Notes: generated from the sequence alone by a model not told the origin. DNA of 56,379 nt from JBAZTO01 sp041661865 (GCA_041661865.1 JBAZTO010000023.1:1-56379), one strand, 5' to 3'; positions 1 through 7,793 are shown, counted from the first letter of the stretch. A program made the numbers and translations.

Positions 1-143
1 GGACGACCGAATAGCAGGCTGCGCGTGATCAGCGTTTGACAGAATCATCTTGTCCGAGACGGTTGGCTTGACAACCCGCTACATAGCGGGGCGAAAGAAA
101 TTTCTGCCGGCCCGTCGGGCCTTGTGTACCTGGGGGATAGCCT

Positions 144-189
144 CCGGGGCCTGACGGCCCCGGCTAAATCCTTCTCGGCCCTTCGGGCC
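144..189. repeat. GC-rich double-hairpin repeat, family F copy 1
   Basis: An 8-bp stem CCGGGGCC (144-151) pairs with GGCCCCGG (156-163) around a TGAC loop. It is followed by CTAA and a second stem GGCCC (177-181) with GGGCC (185-189) around TTC. The same hairpin occurs at 19250-19269 in the other orientation. At 19375-19394 the loop is identical but the stem differs. Function unknown; it lies downstream of the gene ending at 505. Confidence 0.7.
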
Positions 190-394
190 TGTCAAAGTCC
201 TGGCCTCTTCCCGTATCGCGCGGCGTAGCCCCGGCTCGTGGTCTGCGCAACAATCGCGACACGAAAAATGAGGGCCGCGCGCCATGCTTTGCGCGCTAAA
301 GACGGGCGCTTGCCCCCGCCCGCAATGATAACGCGGAATCATTCCTTTTTTTTGCTTCCGGCCAGGTAAGCAACTTTGGCGCACAAATGTTGAT

Positions 395-410
395 TGTTCC
401 ACGTGGAACA
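395..410. promoter_or_regulatory. parS-like ParB-binding palindrome
   Basis: TGTTCCACGTGGAACA is a perfect 16-bp inverted repeat. It differs from the classical bacterial parS word TGTTTCACGTGAAACA only by one symmetric pair of changes, and matches GTTCCACGTGGAAC-type sites known in several phyla. ParB would load here as part of chromosome segregation and origin placement. No parA or parB gene is in the window. Chromosomal parS sites usually cluster near oriC, so this may mark origin-proximal DNA (inference). It lies outside any gene. Confidence 0.72.
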
Positions 411-438
411 TTTTGAGAACGATTCCCGGCAGTGATAT

Positions 439-470
439 TCCGCGTGCAACGAGTTGCACGCCCTACGCCT
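439..470. repeat. GTGCAAC hairpin repeat, family E copy 1
   Basis: CGTGCAAC (443-450) and GTTGCACG (453-460) form an 8-bp stem with a 2-nt loop. An almost identical segment occurs in reverse orientation at 35941-35969. The unit is dispersed and lies just beyond the 3' end of the gene ending at 505. Confidence 0.65.
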
Positions 471-504
471 GCCCGGCATGGCAATTCCGCACTTCGCGCT
501 CGCC

Positions 505-1056
505 TTACAGGTCCGGTTCTTCCAGGGGCTGGGGGCAGTGGATCTTTCGGCCGCAGGAGCGGCAGAGGCTGCCGTTCCAGATTTCCTCCAGCATGTCCAG
601 GACCGGGTCGATCATATCGGTCTGGTCGGTCCAGATGCCCGCCTCGAAGTTGCGGCGGCGGGCGCTCTTGGCCCCCAGGCCCGCCCCGGTGAAGTTGGCC
701 GAGCCCAGGTACATCCGCCGCCCGTCGACAATGAAGGCCTTGGCGTGAATCCGCATGCACCGCCGCATCGTCAGCCCCGCGGGCAGGACGGCCTTGAGCC
801 GCTTGAGCAGCGGCCCGCTGGGCACGCCGCTGTGCAGCAGGTGGATTTCCACCCCCCGCTGCCCCAACTGGTTGAGGACCGTCATGATCGAACGGGCCCG
901 GCGAGCCCCCTCCCGCCGCGGAGGAATGTGCAGATCCTTCACATCGGCGGTGGCGATGAAGAGGCGGTGGCGGCACTCATCCAGGGAGGCCAGCAGGACC
1001 TCCTCAAGGTGCTGGTCGTTGAGGACAAGCCGAATCATGCCTGTTTCATCGGCCAT
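505..1056 (-). CDS. Phospholipase D-like (HKD family) phosphodiesterase, single domain
   Basis: A 183-residue protein with one HKD motif: HAKAFIVDG followed by the GSANFTG turn. This is the H-x-K-x4-D...GSxN signature of the PLD/Nuc superfamily, which hydrolyses phosphodiesters through a phosphohistidine intermediate. Single-HKD members normally act as dimers. A helix-rich N-terminal half contains a RRAR...VLNQLGQRGVEIHLLHSG segment typical of the PLDc_2 fold. The C-terminus carries CRSCGRKIHC, a short Cys-rich tail that could bind metal. Start 1056 was chosen as the first Met before family-like sequence; Met at 1038 is equally possible and neither has a clear ribosome site. The frame stays open far upstream but that part has no protein-like character and overlaps the next gene antisense. 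Substrate (nucleic acid or lipid) unknown. Confidence 0.75.
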   Translation of the reverse strand: MADETGMIRLVLNDQHLEEVLLASLDECRHRLFIATADVKDLHIPPRREGARRARSIMTVLNQLGQRGVEIHLLHSGVPSGPLLKRLKAVLPAGLTMRRCMRIHAKAFIVDGRRMYLGSANFTGAGLGAKSARRRNFEAGIWTDQTDMIDPVLDMLEEIWNGSLCRSCGRKIHCPQPLEEPDL

Positions 1057-1356
1057 TCGGACAGGCGGGCGAGAGCCAAGAGAGAAGGCGGCGTGATTTT
1101 CCGCATTCGTGATTTGAGACGGCCAATTCGCGGGTTCAGATAAGCACCCAACCCACAGTTTCAACACTGACGGAATACTGGCATCCGTCCCGCCGGACGG
1201 GAAGCCCGCCTGCCAAAATAAGATTCTCGGCCCGACGTCCGCGATCATGCCGATCCTTGGCCGCCCTTTCTCCTTGCGTCTCCGCCCCAGCCATATTCCA
1301 ATGGGCGCGGCATCGATGCTGATCGCCTTTGAGATCGCACTTGGAGAAATCCCGCG
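1057..1356. other. Intergenic region between divergent genes
   Basis: About 300 bases between the HKD protein and the glycosidase. No gene is supported. It holds a short perfect hairpin (CCGTCC around 1186, CGGACGG around 1194) and a Shine-Dalgarno-like GGAGA at 1343-1347 for the following gene. No convincing promoter was found by eye. Confidence 0.5.
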
Positions 1357-3696
1357 ATGAAGAACGTGAAAATCGGCCCTTTTTACGCCGATGCCCTCAA
1401 CGGCATCGCCTTCGTGGCCGACGATGAGGCGGCATTCCTGCTCAGGATCGGCTGGGTGGAAGGCCGGGAATACCGCAGCGGCTACCGCGAGTTGGAGAAG
1501 ACCCTCCTCCGCCTTGGGCCCTGTGCGGCGGATAGCACGTTTGGCCGCGTGACGTGGAAGGTCGGCCAGGCGGTTGTCAACCTTGACTGGGGCGTGAGCG
1601 GGCCTGACGGCATCGTGGCCACCCTGCGCGCCGACGCGCCTTGCCGCGTCGCCATCCAGACCTCCCCCTCCTGGCGGACCTTCCAGTCGACCTACCGCCT
1701 GGCCGACAAGGGAATCCTCGGCCTGGCACAGACCGCGTCCGGGCAGATGCTCCAGTGGCATCTGGCTATCGAGGCTGCCCCTGCCGCCCGCATCTGCACG
1801 AGCGATCTTGAACAACTGGGCAAGCTCGCCGTCGCGGGCCAATCCAGCGACGCCGGCCAGGGCCAGGCCGCCGCCATCGTGCTGGATCTTCAGCCGGGCC
1901 AGACCGTCCCGTTCAGCGCCGGCTTCTCGCCGCAACTCCCCCTGGACGCCGCCGAGGCTGCCCTGCGTCAGGCCGAGCAGGCCTATGCCGACCGCCGCCC
2001 CGCCAGCAGCGGCCCGTGGGGCGACTTCGTGCAGGCCATCGCCGACAACCTCAACGCCAGCCGCGTCTATAACCCACACAACCGCCGGATCGCCCATGTC
2101 GTCTGTCGCGGCTGGTGCCTGCCTGACGGCCAGGTGCTGTTCTGCTGGGACAGTTTCTTCAACGCCCTGCTGGCCTGCGTCGAAGACCCCGACGGCGCGA
2201 AGGAAACGGTGCGGGCGCTGCTGGCCTGCCAACTGCCCAACGGCATGATCTGCAACATGAACCACTCCGAGCCGGACCGCTGGTTCCCCGGCCCGCGATC
2301 CTCCCCGCAATCCAACATCCCCATGGGCAGCCTGTGCATCTGGAAGATGCACCAGCGCCGGCCCGACCGCGCGTTCCTGGCCGAGGTCTACCCCGCCCTG
2401 GTGCGGTGGAACCGGTGGTGGTTTTCGCCCCGGCCCGACAGCGGCCTGCCCTACCGCGACGGCAACCGCGACGGCCTGCTCGAACTGGGCAGCGAGAGCA
2501 ACCACCCCCTCGGCGGCGCCTGGGAAAGCGGCCTGGACGACAGCCCCATGTACAAGGAAGTCGGCCTGTGCGAGGCGTCCCACACGCACAAGCTCATCGA
2601 CGTGGGCCTCAACGCCCTGTGGGCCGCGGACTGCCAGTACCTGGCCTTGATGGCCGACGAACTGGGCCGGCCCGACGAGGCCGGGGCCTTCCGCACCGAC
2701 CGCGACGCGATGGCCCAACGCATCAACGATCGCCTGTGGAACGAGGAACTGGGCATCTACTGCAACCGCTACTGGGAGCCGCGTCCCCATTACGAGGACC
2801 TGTACATGGAGCGCTTCGCCCGGCACGACGGCCAGGCCGGCTTTGCGGGCGAGTATTATGACGGGTGCAATTTCGACAGGCTTGTTTGCACGCGCCGCGA
2901 TCCAGCCATCGACTTCAAATGGGATGCCGCGCCCGTCCCGGGCCTGCCCGACGAGAACTTCAGCGTCCGCTGGCGGGCTGCTTTCAAGGCCCCCGTTTCG
3001 GGCGAGTGCGTCTTCCGGGCCGACTGCACCGGCGGCGTGAGGGTGTTGCTGGACGGCCGGCCGGTGATCGACCGCTGGGGACAAAAGGGCCCCGGGGTGC
3101 ATTTCAGCGACCCGCTGCAACTGGTCGCCGGGCAGGAGCACGAACTGACGGTGGAGTGCTTCCAATGCTTCAGGGGCGGGCAGGTCCGCGCCTCGCTGCT
3201 GGCGGTGGACCGGACGCGCGTCGGCCAGTTTTTTTCCACTCGGCTGTCGCCGACGTGCTTCTACCCGATGCTCGCGGGCATCCCCGATGCGCGTCGCGTC
3301 GAGCGGATGCTCGGGGTGCTCAAGGACGAGAATAAGTTTTGGGGCCCCTATGTTTGCCCGACCATCGCCCGCGACGATGTGACCTTCCCCCGGCAGGGCT
3401 ATTGGCAGGGCAAAATCTGGGCCCCGACCAACTACCTGCTCTACGAATCGCTCCGGCAGTGCGCCCCGCCTGGCCTGCTGGCGGAGTACGCCCGCAAGAG
3501 CGTCGAACTCTTCATGCGAAACTGGCGGGCGCGCGGCGCCTGCCACGAGAACTACCTCTGCGCCGGCGAAGGGTCCAGCGAGCCGCACTATACCTGGGGC
3601 GCGCTGCTCTGCCTCATCGGCCTGGAAGGTATCGGGCAGGCCGACGGCGCGGCGCGCGACGGAGTCATCCTTCGCCACGTCCCTGGCGCTCTGTAA
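1357..3696 (+). CDS. GH63/MGH1-like glycoside hydrolase with inserted PA14 domain
   Basis: A 779-residue predicted glycosidase. Residues about 225-480 and 615-760 show the alpha/alpha-barrel pattern of the trehalase/GH63/mannosylglycerate-hydrolase-like clan: LFCWDSFFNALLA, GLLELGSES, WESGLDDSP near residue 388, and YWQGKIWAPTNYLLYE and HYTWGALL near the end. WESGxDDS carries the usual acidic catalytic region. Residues about 497-615 interrupt the barrel with a PA14-like beta module (YYDGCNF..., FSVRWRAAF, GVRVLLDGRPVIDRW, HELTVECFQ), a domain that often binds carbohydrate. The N-terminal 200 residues look like a beta-sandwich. No signal peptide is evident. ATG at 1357 has GGAGA nine bases upstream. 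The exact substrate cannot be read from sequence. Confidence 0.8.
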   Translation: MKNVKIGPFYADALNGIAFVADDEAAFLLRIGWVEGREYRSGYRELEKTLLRLGPCAADSTFGRVTWKVGQAVVNLDWGVSGPDGIVATLRADAPCRVAIQTSPSWRTFQSTYRLADKGILGLAQTASGQMLQWHLAIEAAPAARICTSDLEQLGKLAVAGQSSDAGQGQAAAIVLDLQPGQTVPFSAGFSPQLPLDAAEAALRQAEQAYADRRPASSGPWGDFVQAIADNLNASRVYNPHNRRIAHVVCRGWCLPDGQVLFCWDSFFNALLACVEDPDGAKETVRALLACQLPNGMICNMNHSEPDRWFPGPRSSPQSNIPMGSLCIWKMHQRRPDRAFLAEVYPALVRWNRWWFSPRPDSGLPYRDGNRDGLLELGSESNHPLGGAWESGLDDSPMYKEVGLCEASHTHKLIDVGLNALWAADCQYLALMADELGRPDEAGAFRTDRDAMAQRINDRLWNEELGIYCNRYWEPRPHYEDLYMERFARHDGQAGFAGEYYDGCNFDRLVCTRRDPAIDFKWDAAPVPGLPDENFSVRWRAAFKAPVSGECVFRADCTGGVRVLLDGRPVIDRWGQKGPGVHFSDPLQLVAGQEHELTVECFQCFRGGQVRASLLAVDRTRVGQFFSTRLSPTCFYPMLAGIPDARRVERMLGVLKDENKFWGPYVCPTIARDDVTFPRQGYWQGKIWAPTNYLLYESLRQCAPPGLLAEYARKSVELFMRNWRARGACHENYLCAGEGSSEPHYTWGALLCLIGLEGIGQADGAARDGVILRHVPGAL

Positions 3697-3716
3697 CTCG
3701 CCAACCGACGGATCAA

Positions 3717-3787
3717 GGTGCCACTGCTGCGGTGTTTGCAGCAGTGTCGGCGTCAAACACGGCTGCACACGGCGCAGCCGTGGCACC
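3717..3787. repeat. Two-hairpin composite repeat, family A copy 1
   Basis: An outer inverted repeat GGTGCCAC (3717-3724) / GTGGCACC (3780-3787) encloses two perfect 9-bp hairpins. Hairpin 1 is CACTGCTGC (3722-3730), loop GGTGTTT, GCAGCAGTG (3738-3746). Hairpin 2 is CACGGCTGC (3758-3766), loop ACACGGC, GCAGCCGTG (3774-3782). Similarity continues to about 3815. It starts 21 bases after the glycosidase stop, so it could act as a transcription end signal. Copies are at 7699, 9440, 19081 and 53891. Confidence 0.85.
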
Positions 3788-3869
3788 CATCAGATCAGAT
3801 GTCACAGAGTACTGGCGTTGTTTACCTCTGTCTGAGGCAAATCACGCCCCCTCACATTTGTTTGCCCGC

Positions 3870-3898
3870 TTGCTTCAGACGCCGACGAGGGTTAGAAT
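3870..3898 (+). promoter_or_regulatory. Sigma-70-like promoter of hldE, probably leaderless
   Basis: TTGCTT (3870-3875), a 17-base spacer, then TAGAAT (3893-3898). Only nine bases separate the -10 box from the hldE ATG at 3908, and they contain no Shine-Dalgarno sequence. Transcription would start within about 0-4 bases of the start codon, giving a leaderless mRNA. Confidence 0.65.
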
Positions 3899-3907
3899 CC
3901 GCGCGTC

Positions 3908-5395
3908 ATGGATAATCTCATCGAACAGGTCAAAAAATTCGGCAGTCCGCGGGTCGTGCTGGTGGGCGATTTCATGCTCGACCGCTACGTCTATGGCGAG
4001 GCGGAGCGGCTGAGCCCCGAGGCCCCCGTCCCGGTGCTCAACATCGTCCGCACCGAAACCCACGCCGGCGGCGCGGGCAACGTGGCGCTGGCCATGGCGG
4101 CATTGGGCGCCAAGGTCTCCTGCGTCGGCCTGACCGGCCAGGACCCCATGGCCGAGGAACTCAAGGGCATGCTGGTGGCCGCCGGGGCCCGGACCACCGG
4201 TATGATGAAGCTCAACACCTACCCCACCACCGTCAAGACCCGTTACATCGGCCTGGCCCACCGCCACCCCCAGCAGTTGCTTCGGGTGGACGCGGAGGCC
4301 GGGGCCGACTCGGTGCCCGAGAACATTCGCGCCACGCTTCGGGCGGCGGTGCGGAGCGAACTGGGCGGCTGCAAGATGCTGGCGATCGAGGACTACAACA
4401 AGGGCGTGCTGAACGATCAGAACACCCCCCAGATCATCGAGGACGCGCAGAAGTCCTCCTGCGCGGTGGTGGTCGACCCAGCCCGCATCCCCGACTATCG
4501 CCGCTACCGCGGGGCCACGGTCATCGTGCCCAACCGCCCCGAGGCGGAACTGGCCAGCGGCATCGCCATCACCGACGAGGCCTCGCTGGAGCGGGCGGCG
4601 CGACAGGTGCTCATCGCCGCCGAGGCCCAGGCCGTCGTGATCAAGCTGGACAAGGAAGGCTCCTACCTCTTCGGCAAGGACGGAAAGGGCCGGCGCATGC
4701 CCACGCGGGCGCGGTCGGTCTACGATGTCACCGGCGCGGGTGACGAGGTGCTGGCCATGCTGGCGGTGGCGCTGGCTGAAGGCTGCCAGCTCGACACGGC
4801 CGTCGCCCTGGCCAACGTGGCCGGCGGCCTGGAGGTCGAGCGATTCGGCGCCGTCCCCATCCCCAGGGAGGACGTGCTGGCTGAGTTGCTGCACATGGCG
4901 GGCCTGCGCGGCGGAAAGGTTCTCTCCCGCCGGCAACTGGCCGACGAGCTGGCCCGGCGGCGCGGCGCCGGCGATACGATCGTCTTCACCAACGGGTGCT
5001 TCGACCTGCTGCATATGGGGCATCTGCGATACCTTCGGCAGGCGCGCGAGCTGGGCTCCTGCCTGGTCGTCGCGATCAACTCCGACGCCTCTGTCGCGAG
5101 GCTCAAGGGCCCCAGCCGCCCGATCATCGGGCAGGACGAGCGGGCTGAGATGCTCGGCAGCCTCGAATGCGTGGACTACGTCACGGTCTTCGACGAAGAC
5201 ACGCCCGAGCCGCTGCTCAAGCTCCTCAAGCCGAACATCCTGGCCAAGGGCGGCAGCACCGGCGTGATCGTCGGCCAGGAGATCGTCGAAGGCTACGGCG
5301 GGCAGGTGGTCAAGCTGGACCTTGTTTCCGGCCTGAGCACCACCGAGATCATCAACCGCATCATGACGACAAACAATGGCGGCGCCGCCACCTGA
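3908..5395 (+). CDS. hldE: Bifunctional heptose-7-phosphate kinase / heptose-1-phosphate adenylyltransferase
   Basis: A 495-residue protein with the two-domain HldE (RfaE) architecture. Residues 1-320 are a PfkB-family kinase: GGAGNVALAMAALGA near the N-terminus, YDVTGAGDEVLAM as the anion-hole/catalytic motif. Residues about 355-490 are a nucleotidyltransferase with FTNGCFDLLHMGHLRYL (HxGH-type motif) and INSDASV. The enzyme phosphorylates D-glycero-D-manno-heptose 7-phosphate at C1 and later adenylates the 1-phosphate to give ADP-heptose, precursor of lipopolysaccharide inner core. The intermediate needs GmhB, encoded 20 bases downstream, so pathway and context agree. Length matches the bacterial fused enzyme. 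No ribosome site precedes the ATG; see the promoter entry. Confidence 0.95.
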   Translation: MDNLIEQVKKFGSPRVVLVGDFMLDRYVYGEAERLSPEAPVPVLNIVRTETHAGGAGNVALAMAALGAKVSCVGLTGQDPMAEELKGMLVAAGARTTGMMKLNTYPTTVKTRYIGLAHRHPQQLLRVDAEAGADSVPENIRATLRAAVRSELGGCKMLAIEDYNKGVLNDQNTPQIIEDAQKSSCAVVVDPARIPDYRRYRGATVIVPNRPEAELASGIAITDEASLERAARQVLIAAEAQAVVIKLDKEGSYLFGKDGKGRRMPTRARSVYDVTGAGDEVLAMLAVALAEGCQLDTAVALANVAGGLEVERFGAVPIPREDVLAELLHMAGLRGGKVLSRRQLADELARRRGAGDTIVFTNGCFDLLHMGHLRYLRQARELGSCLVVAINSDASVARLKGPSRPIIGQDERAEMLGSLECVDYVTVFDEDTPEPLLKLLKPNILAKGGSTGVIVGQEIVEGYGGQVVKLDLVSGLSTTEIINRIMTTNNGGAAT

Positions 5396-5414
5396 TCGGC
5401 GCGGTGGGAGCGTT

Positions 5415-6332
5415 ATGTCAAACAAAGCGGTTTTTCTCGACCGGGATCACACCCTCATCGACGACCCCAGCTACCTGAGCAACCCCCAGGGCGTCAAACT
5501 GTTGCCGGGGGTGGAGCTGGCCCTCAAGTCGCTGACGGCCGGCGGATACAAGACCATCGTCGTGACCAACCAGTCCGGCGTTGCCCGCGGCCTGCTGACC
5601 GAGGAGATCCTGGGCCAGATACACGACGAGATGAAGCGCCAGCTTGCCGAAAAGGGCGCTTACGTCGACGCCGTCTATTACTGCCCCTTCCACCCCCAAG
5701 GCACCGTCGAGGCCTACACCAGGGAATCCGACCTTCGCAAGCCCCAGCCGGGCATGCTGCTCAAGGCGGCCAGGGAGATGGACATCGACCTGGCGGCGTC
5801 CTGGATGATCGGCGACAGCGGTCGCGATATCGAGGCCGGGCGGCGCGCCGGCTGCCGCACCGTTCTCCTGACACAAGGCTCAGCCGAAGGCGAAGCGGAC
5901 GACACACGCGCCGATTTCACCGCCAAAGACCTGGTCGAGGCCGCCCGGATTGTCCTGCTCCAGGCCCAGGGCGCCGCAGACTCGTCGGAGGCGGCATCGC
6001 CCGCTCCCGCCGCAGCGGCGGCAATAGCGGCCCCGCCTCCCCCGCCGGCAAAGGCCGACATCGCTCCCAAGGAGGCGGAAACCGAGGCCCTGCATCTGCG
6101 GCGTGAAATCCTCCGTTACGTGCGGCAGATGGCCCACGACCAGGAGGATGAGTTCAGCTTCCTGCGACTGGCGGCCGGCATCGTGCAGGTGCTGGCGGTG
6201 GTGTCGCTGATCGCGGGCCTGTGGATGATGGCAACGCCCAGCAGGACCGCTTCGGCCCTGCTGTGGCTCCAGGTGGCCACCGTGCTGCAAGTGATGGCCT
6301 TGACGTTCTTCATGCTCAAACGATCCCGCTGA
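5415..6332 (+). CDS. gmhB: GmhB-type heptose-bisphosphate phosphatase with C-terminal membrane anchor
   Basis: A 305-residue protein. Residues 1-175 are an HAD phosphatase of the HisB-N/GmhB type: FLDRDHTLID (DxDxT nucleophile motif, with His where Gly is usual), VTNQSGVARG, RKPQPGMLL, MIGDSGRDIEAG. It would remove the C7 phosphate of heptose 1,7-bisphosphate between the two HldE steps. Two things are odd. The zinc loop keeps CPFHPQG but the later Cys pair of E. coli GmhB is replaced (TRESDLRKP). After the catalytic domain comes an Ala/Pro-rich linker (about 188-220) and two hydrophobic helices (about 255-302), so the enzyme is probably tethered to the inner membrane. ATG 5415 follows GGGAG; an earlier in-frame Met at 5376 lies inside hldE and is less likely. 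Confidence 0.88.
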   Translation: MSNKAVFLDRDHTLIDDPSYLSNPQGVKLLPGVELALKSLTAGGYKTIVVTNQSGVARGLLTEEILGQIHDEMKRQLAEKGAYVDAVYYCPFHPQGTVEAYTRESDLRKPQPGMLLKAAREMDIDLAASWMIGDSGRDIEAGRRAGCRTVLLTQGSAEGEADDTRADFTAKDLVEAARIVLLQAQGAADSSEAASPAPAAAAAIAAPPPPPAKADIAPKEAETEALHLRREILRYVRQMAHDQEDEFSFLRLAAGIVQVLAVVSLIAGLWMMATPSRTASALLWLQVATVLQVMALTFFMLKRSR

Positions 6333-6371
6333 ACGGCCAACAGGCAGGCGGGACTGCTGAAAGGATCTGGA

Positions 6372-7661
6372 ATGGAAATACGAGCTTTTCGTGGCTGGCG
6401 ATACCGCACCGCTCCCGGCGGCGACATCAGTGCCCTGATCGCCCCGCCGTACGACATACTCTCGGACAAGGACAAGCAGAACCTGCTGGCCCGCAACGAT
6501 CATAACATCGTGGCCGTGGACATGCCCCACGTGCCGCCCAAGGAACTGGGGCCTGACGCGGTCTACCAGGCCGCGGCCAAGCGGCTGGCCGACTGGCAGG
6601 CCGCCGGCGCCGTGGTGCAGGACGAGCCGGCCATCTACGCCTATCAGCAGGAGTTCTCGCGCGCGGGCCGGACCTATCGGCGGAGGGCCATCCTCTGCGG
6701 CGTCCGCGCCACCGAGCTGGGCAAAGACGTCATCCCCCACGAGCACACCTTCGCGGGCCCCAAGGCTGACCGCCTGCGCCTGACCGAGTGCACGCGGACG
6801 CAACTGTCGCCGATCTTCGGCTTCTACAACGACCCCGGCCGCGCCGTCGAGACGCTGCTGGGCGAGATCACACGCTCCGCGCCCGATCTGCAGGGCACGC
6901 TGGGCGAGGTGGGCGAAAAGCTGTGGGTCATTCGCGATCCCCAGCGGATCGCCGCCATCGCAGCCGCTCTGAAGAGCGAGCCGGTCTTCATCGCCGACGG
7001 CCATCACCGCTACACCACGGCCTTGAACTATCGCGACCGCCTGGCCGGCGGAGGCAAACTCCGCGACGACCACGAAGCCAACTTCGTCATGTTCGCCCTG
7101 GTGGCCAAGGACGATCCCGGGCTGGTGATCCTGCCCACCCACCGCGTCATCAGCAAACTGGCCGCGGATTTCTCCATCGACAAGCTGGTGGCCTCGGCGG
7201 GCGATTTCCGCTGGCAGCGATGCGAGGGCCCCGCGAACTTCTCCATCCCCGATGCCGACGCGCTTCTCCAGCCCTTTGGCCCGACGGCGATGGCCTTTGT
7301 CGCCCCCGGCGGCAAGGACCTCTGGGTGGCCACGCTGGCCAATCCCGCAGCCATGCAGGCCGCCGCGCCGGAACAACTGGACGCCTGGCGGAAGCTGGAC
7401 GTGGCGATCCTGCACAAGTTGATCGTCGAGAAGGCGCTGGCCCCCTGGACATCGGCCCAGACCGCCATCGAGTACACCCCCGACTCACAGGCCGTCGTCG
7501 AGGCCTGCCGCGCCGGCCGGGCATCGCTGGGAATCTGCCTCCAGGCCACGCCGCTGGAAGCGGTCGAGTCCATCGCCCGCGCCGGGGCATCCATGCCGCA
7601 CAAGAGCACCTACTTCTACCCCAAGCTGGCGACCGGGCTGGTGCTCAAGCCCCTGGAGTAG
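6372..7661 (+). CDS. DUF1015 family protein (SerK/SbnI-like)
   Basis: A 429-residue DUF1015 protein, close to family length. Visible family blocks are IAPPYDILSDK near the start, VIPHEHTFAGPKADRLRL in the middle, LSPIFGFYND, and IADGHHRYTTALNYRDRL. Some members of this family (archaeal SerK, staphylococcal SbnI) are ADP- or ATP-dependent free L-serine kinases, but most, including bacterial genome-encoded ones, are untested. No signal peptide or membrane segment is seen, so it is probably cytosolic. It begins 39 bases after gmhB on the same strand and may be co-transcribed with it. The link to heptose metabolism is positional only. Confidence 0.85.
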   Translation: MEIRAFRGWRYRTAPGGDISALIAPPYDILSDKDKQNLLARNDHNIVAVDMPHVPPKELGPDAVYQAAAKRLADWQAAGAVVQDEPAIYAYQQEFSRAGRTYRRRAILCGVRATELGKDVIPHEHTFAGPKADRLRLTECTRTQLSPIFGFYNDPGRAVETLLGEITRSAPDLQGTLGEVGEKLWVIRDPQRIAAIAAALKSEPVFIADGHHRYTTALNYRDRLAGGGKLRDDHEANFVMFALVAKDDPGLVILPTHRVISKLAADFSIDKLVASAGDFRWQRCEGPANFSIPDADALLQPFGPTAMAFVAPGGKDLWVATLANPAAMQAAAPEQLDAWRKLDVAILHKLIVEKALAPWTSAQTAIEYTPDSQAVVEACRAGRASLGICLQATPLEAVESIARAGASMPHKSTYFYPKLATGLVLKPLE

Positions 7662-7698
7662 GCTGCCTGCGTTCTGTCGTTCGTCAAACGATGGATCA

Positions 7699-7769
7699 GG
7701 TGCCACTGCTGCGATGTTTGCAGCAGTGTCGACGTCAAGCACGGCTGCACACGACGCAGCCGTGGCACC
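7699..7769. repeat. Two-hairpin composite repeat, family A copy 2
   Basis: The same layout and length (71 bp) as the copy at 3717: GGTGCCAC (7699-7706), hairpin CACTGCTGC (7704-7712)/GCAGCAGTG (7720-7728) with loop GATGTTT, hairpin CACGGCTGC (7740-7748)/GCAGCCGTG (7756-7764), closing GTGGCACC (7762-7769). Differences from copy 1 fall in loops and spacer. It sits between two convergent genes (stops at 7661 and 7794). Confidence 0.85.
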
Positions 7770-7793
7770 CATCGCTTCATCTGCGACAGCCCC

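Larger units (their letters stand above)
1..504. other. Gene-free repeat-rich stretch with a parS-like site
   Basis: No convincing gene is seen here. Reading frames that cross it on either strand are made of repeat sequence. It holds a GC-rich double hairpin (144-189), a perfect 16-bp palindrome (395-410) and a GTGCAAC hairpin (443-460), each described separately. The first 78 bases show no recognisable feature; a gene entering from the left cannot be excluded. Confidence 0.6.

Noticed and set aside
79..459. 126-codon minus-strand frame starting with MQLVARG
   Set aside because: It runs through repeats and the parS-like palindrome. The MQLVARG start recurs at 35948 because the repeat itself recurs, not because of a protein family.
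505..3786. A 1093-codon open frame on the minus strand over the glycosidase gene
   Set aside because: Only its last 184 codons (505-1056) look like a protein (HKD motif). The rest is antisense to the glycosidase and has the composition typical of shadow frames in GC-rich genes.
3875..5425. 516-codon minus-strand frame over hldE
   Set aside because: hldE on the plus strand has all expected catalytic motifs in order; the antisense frame has none.
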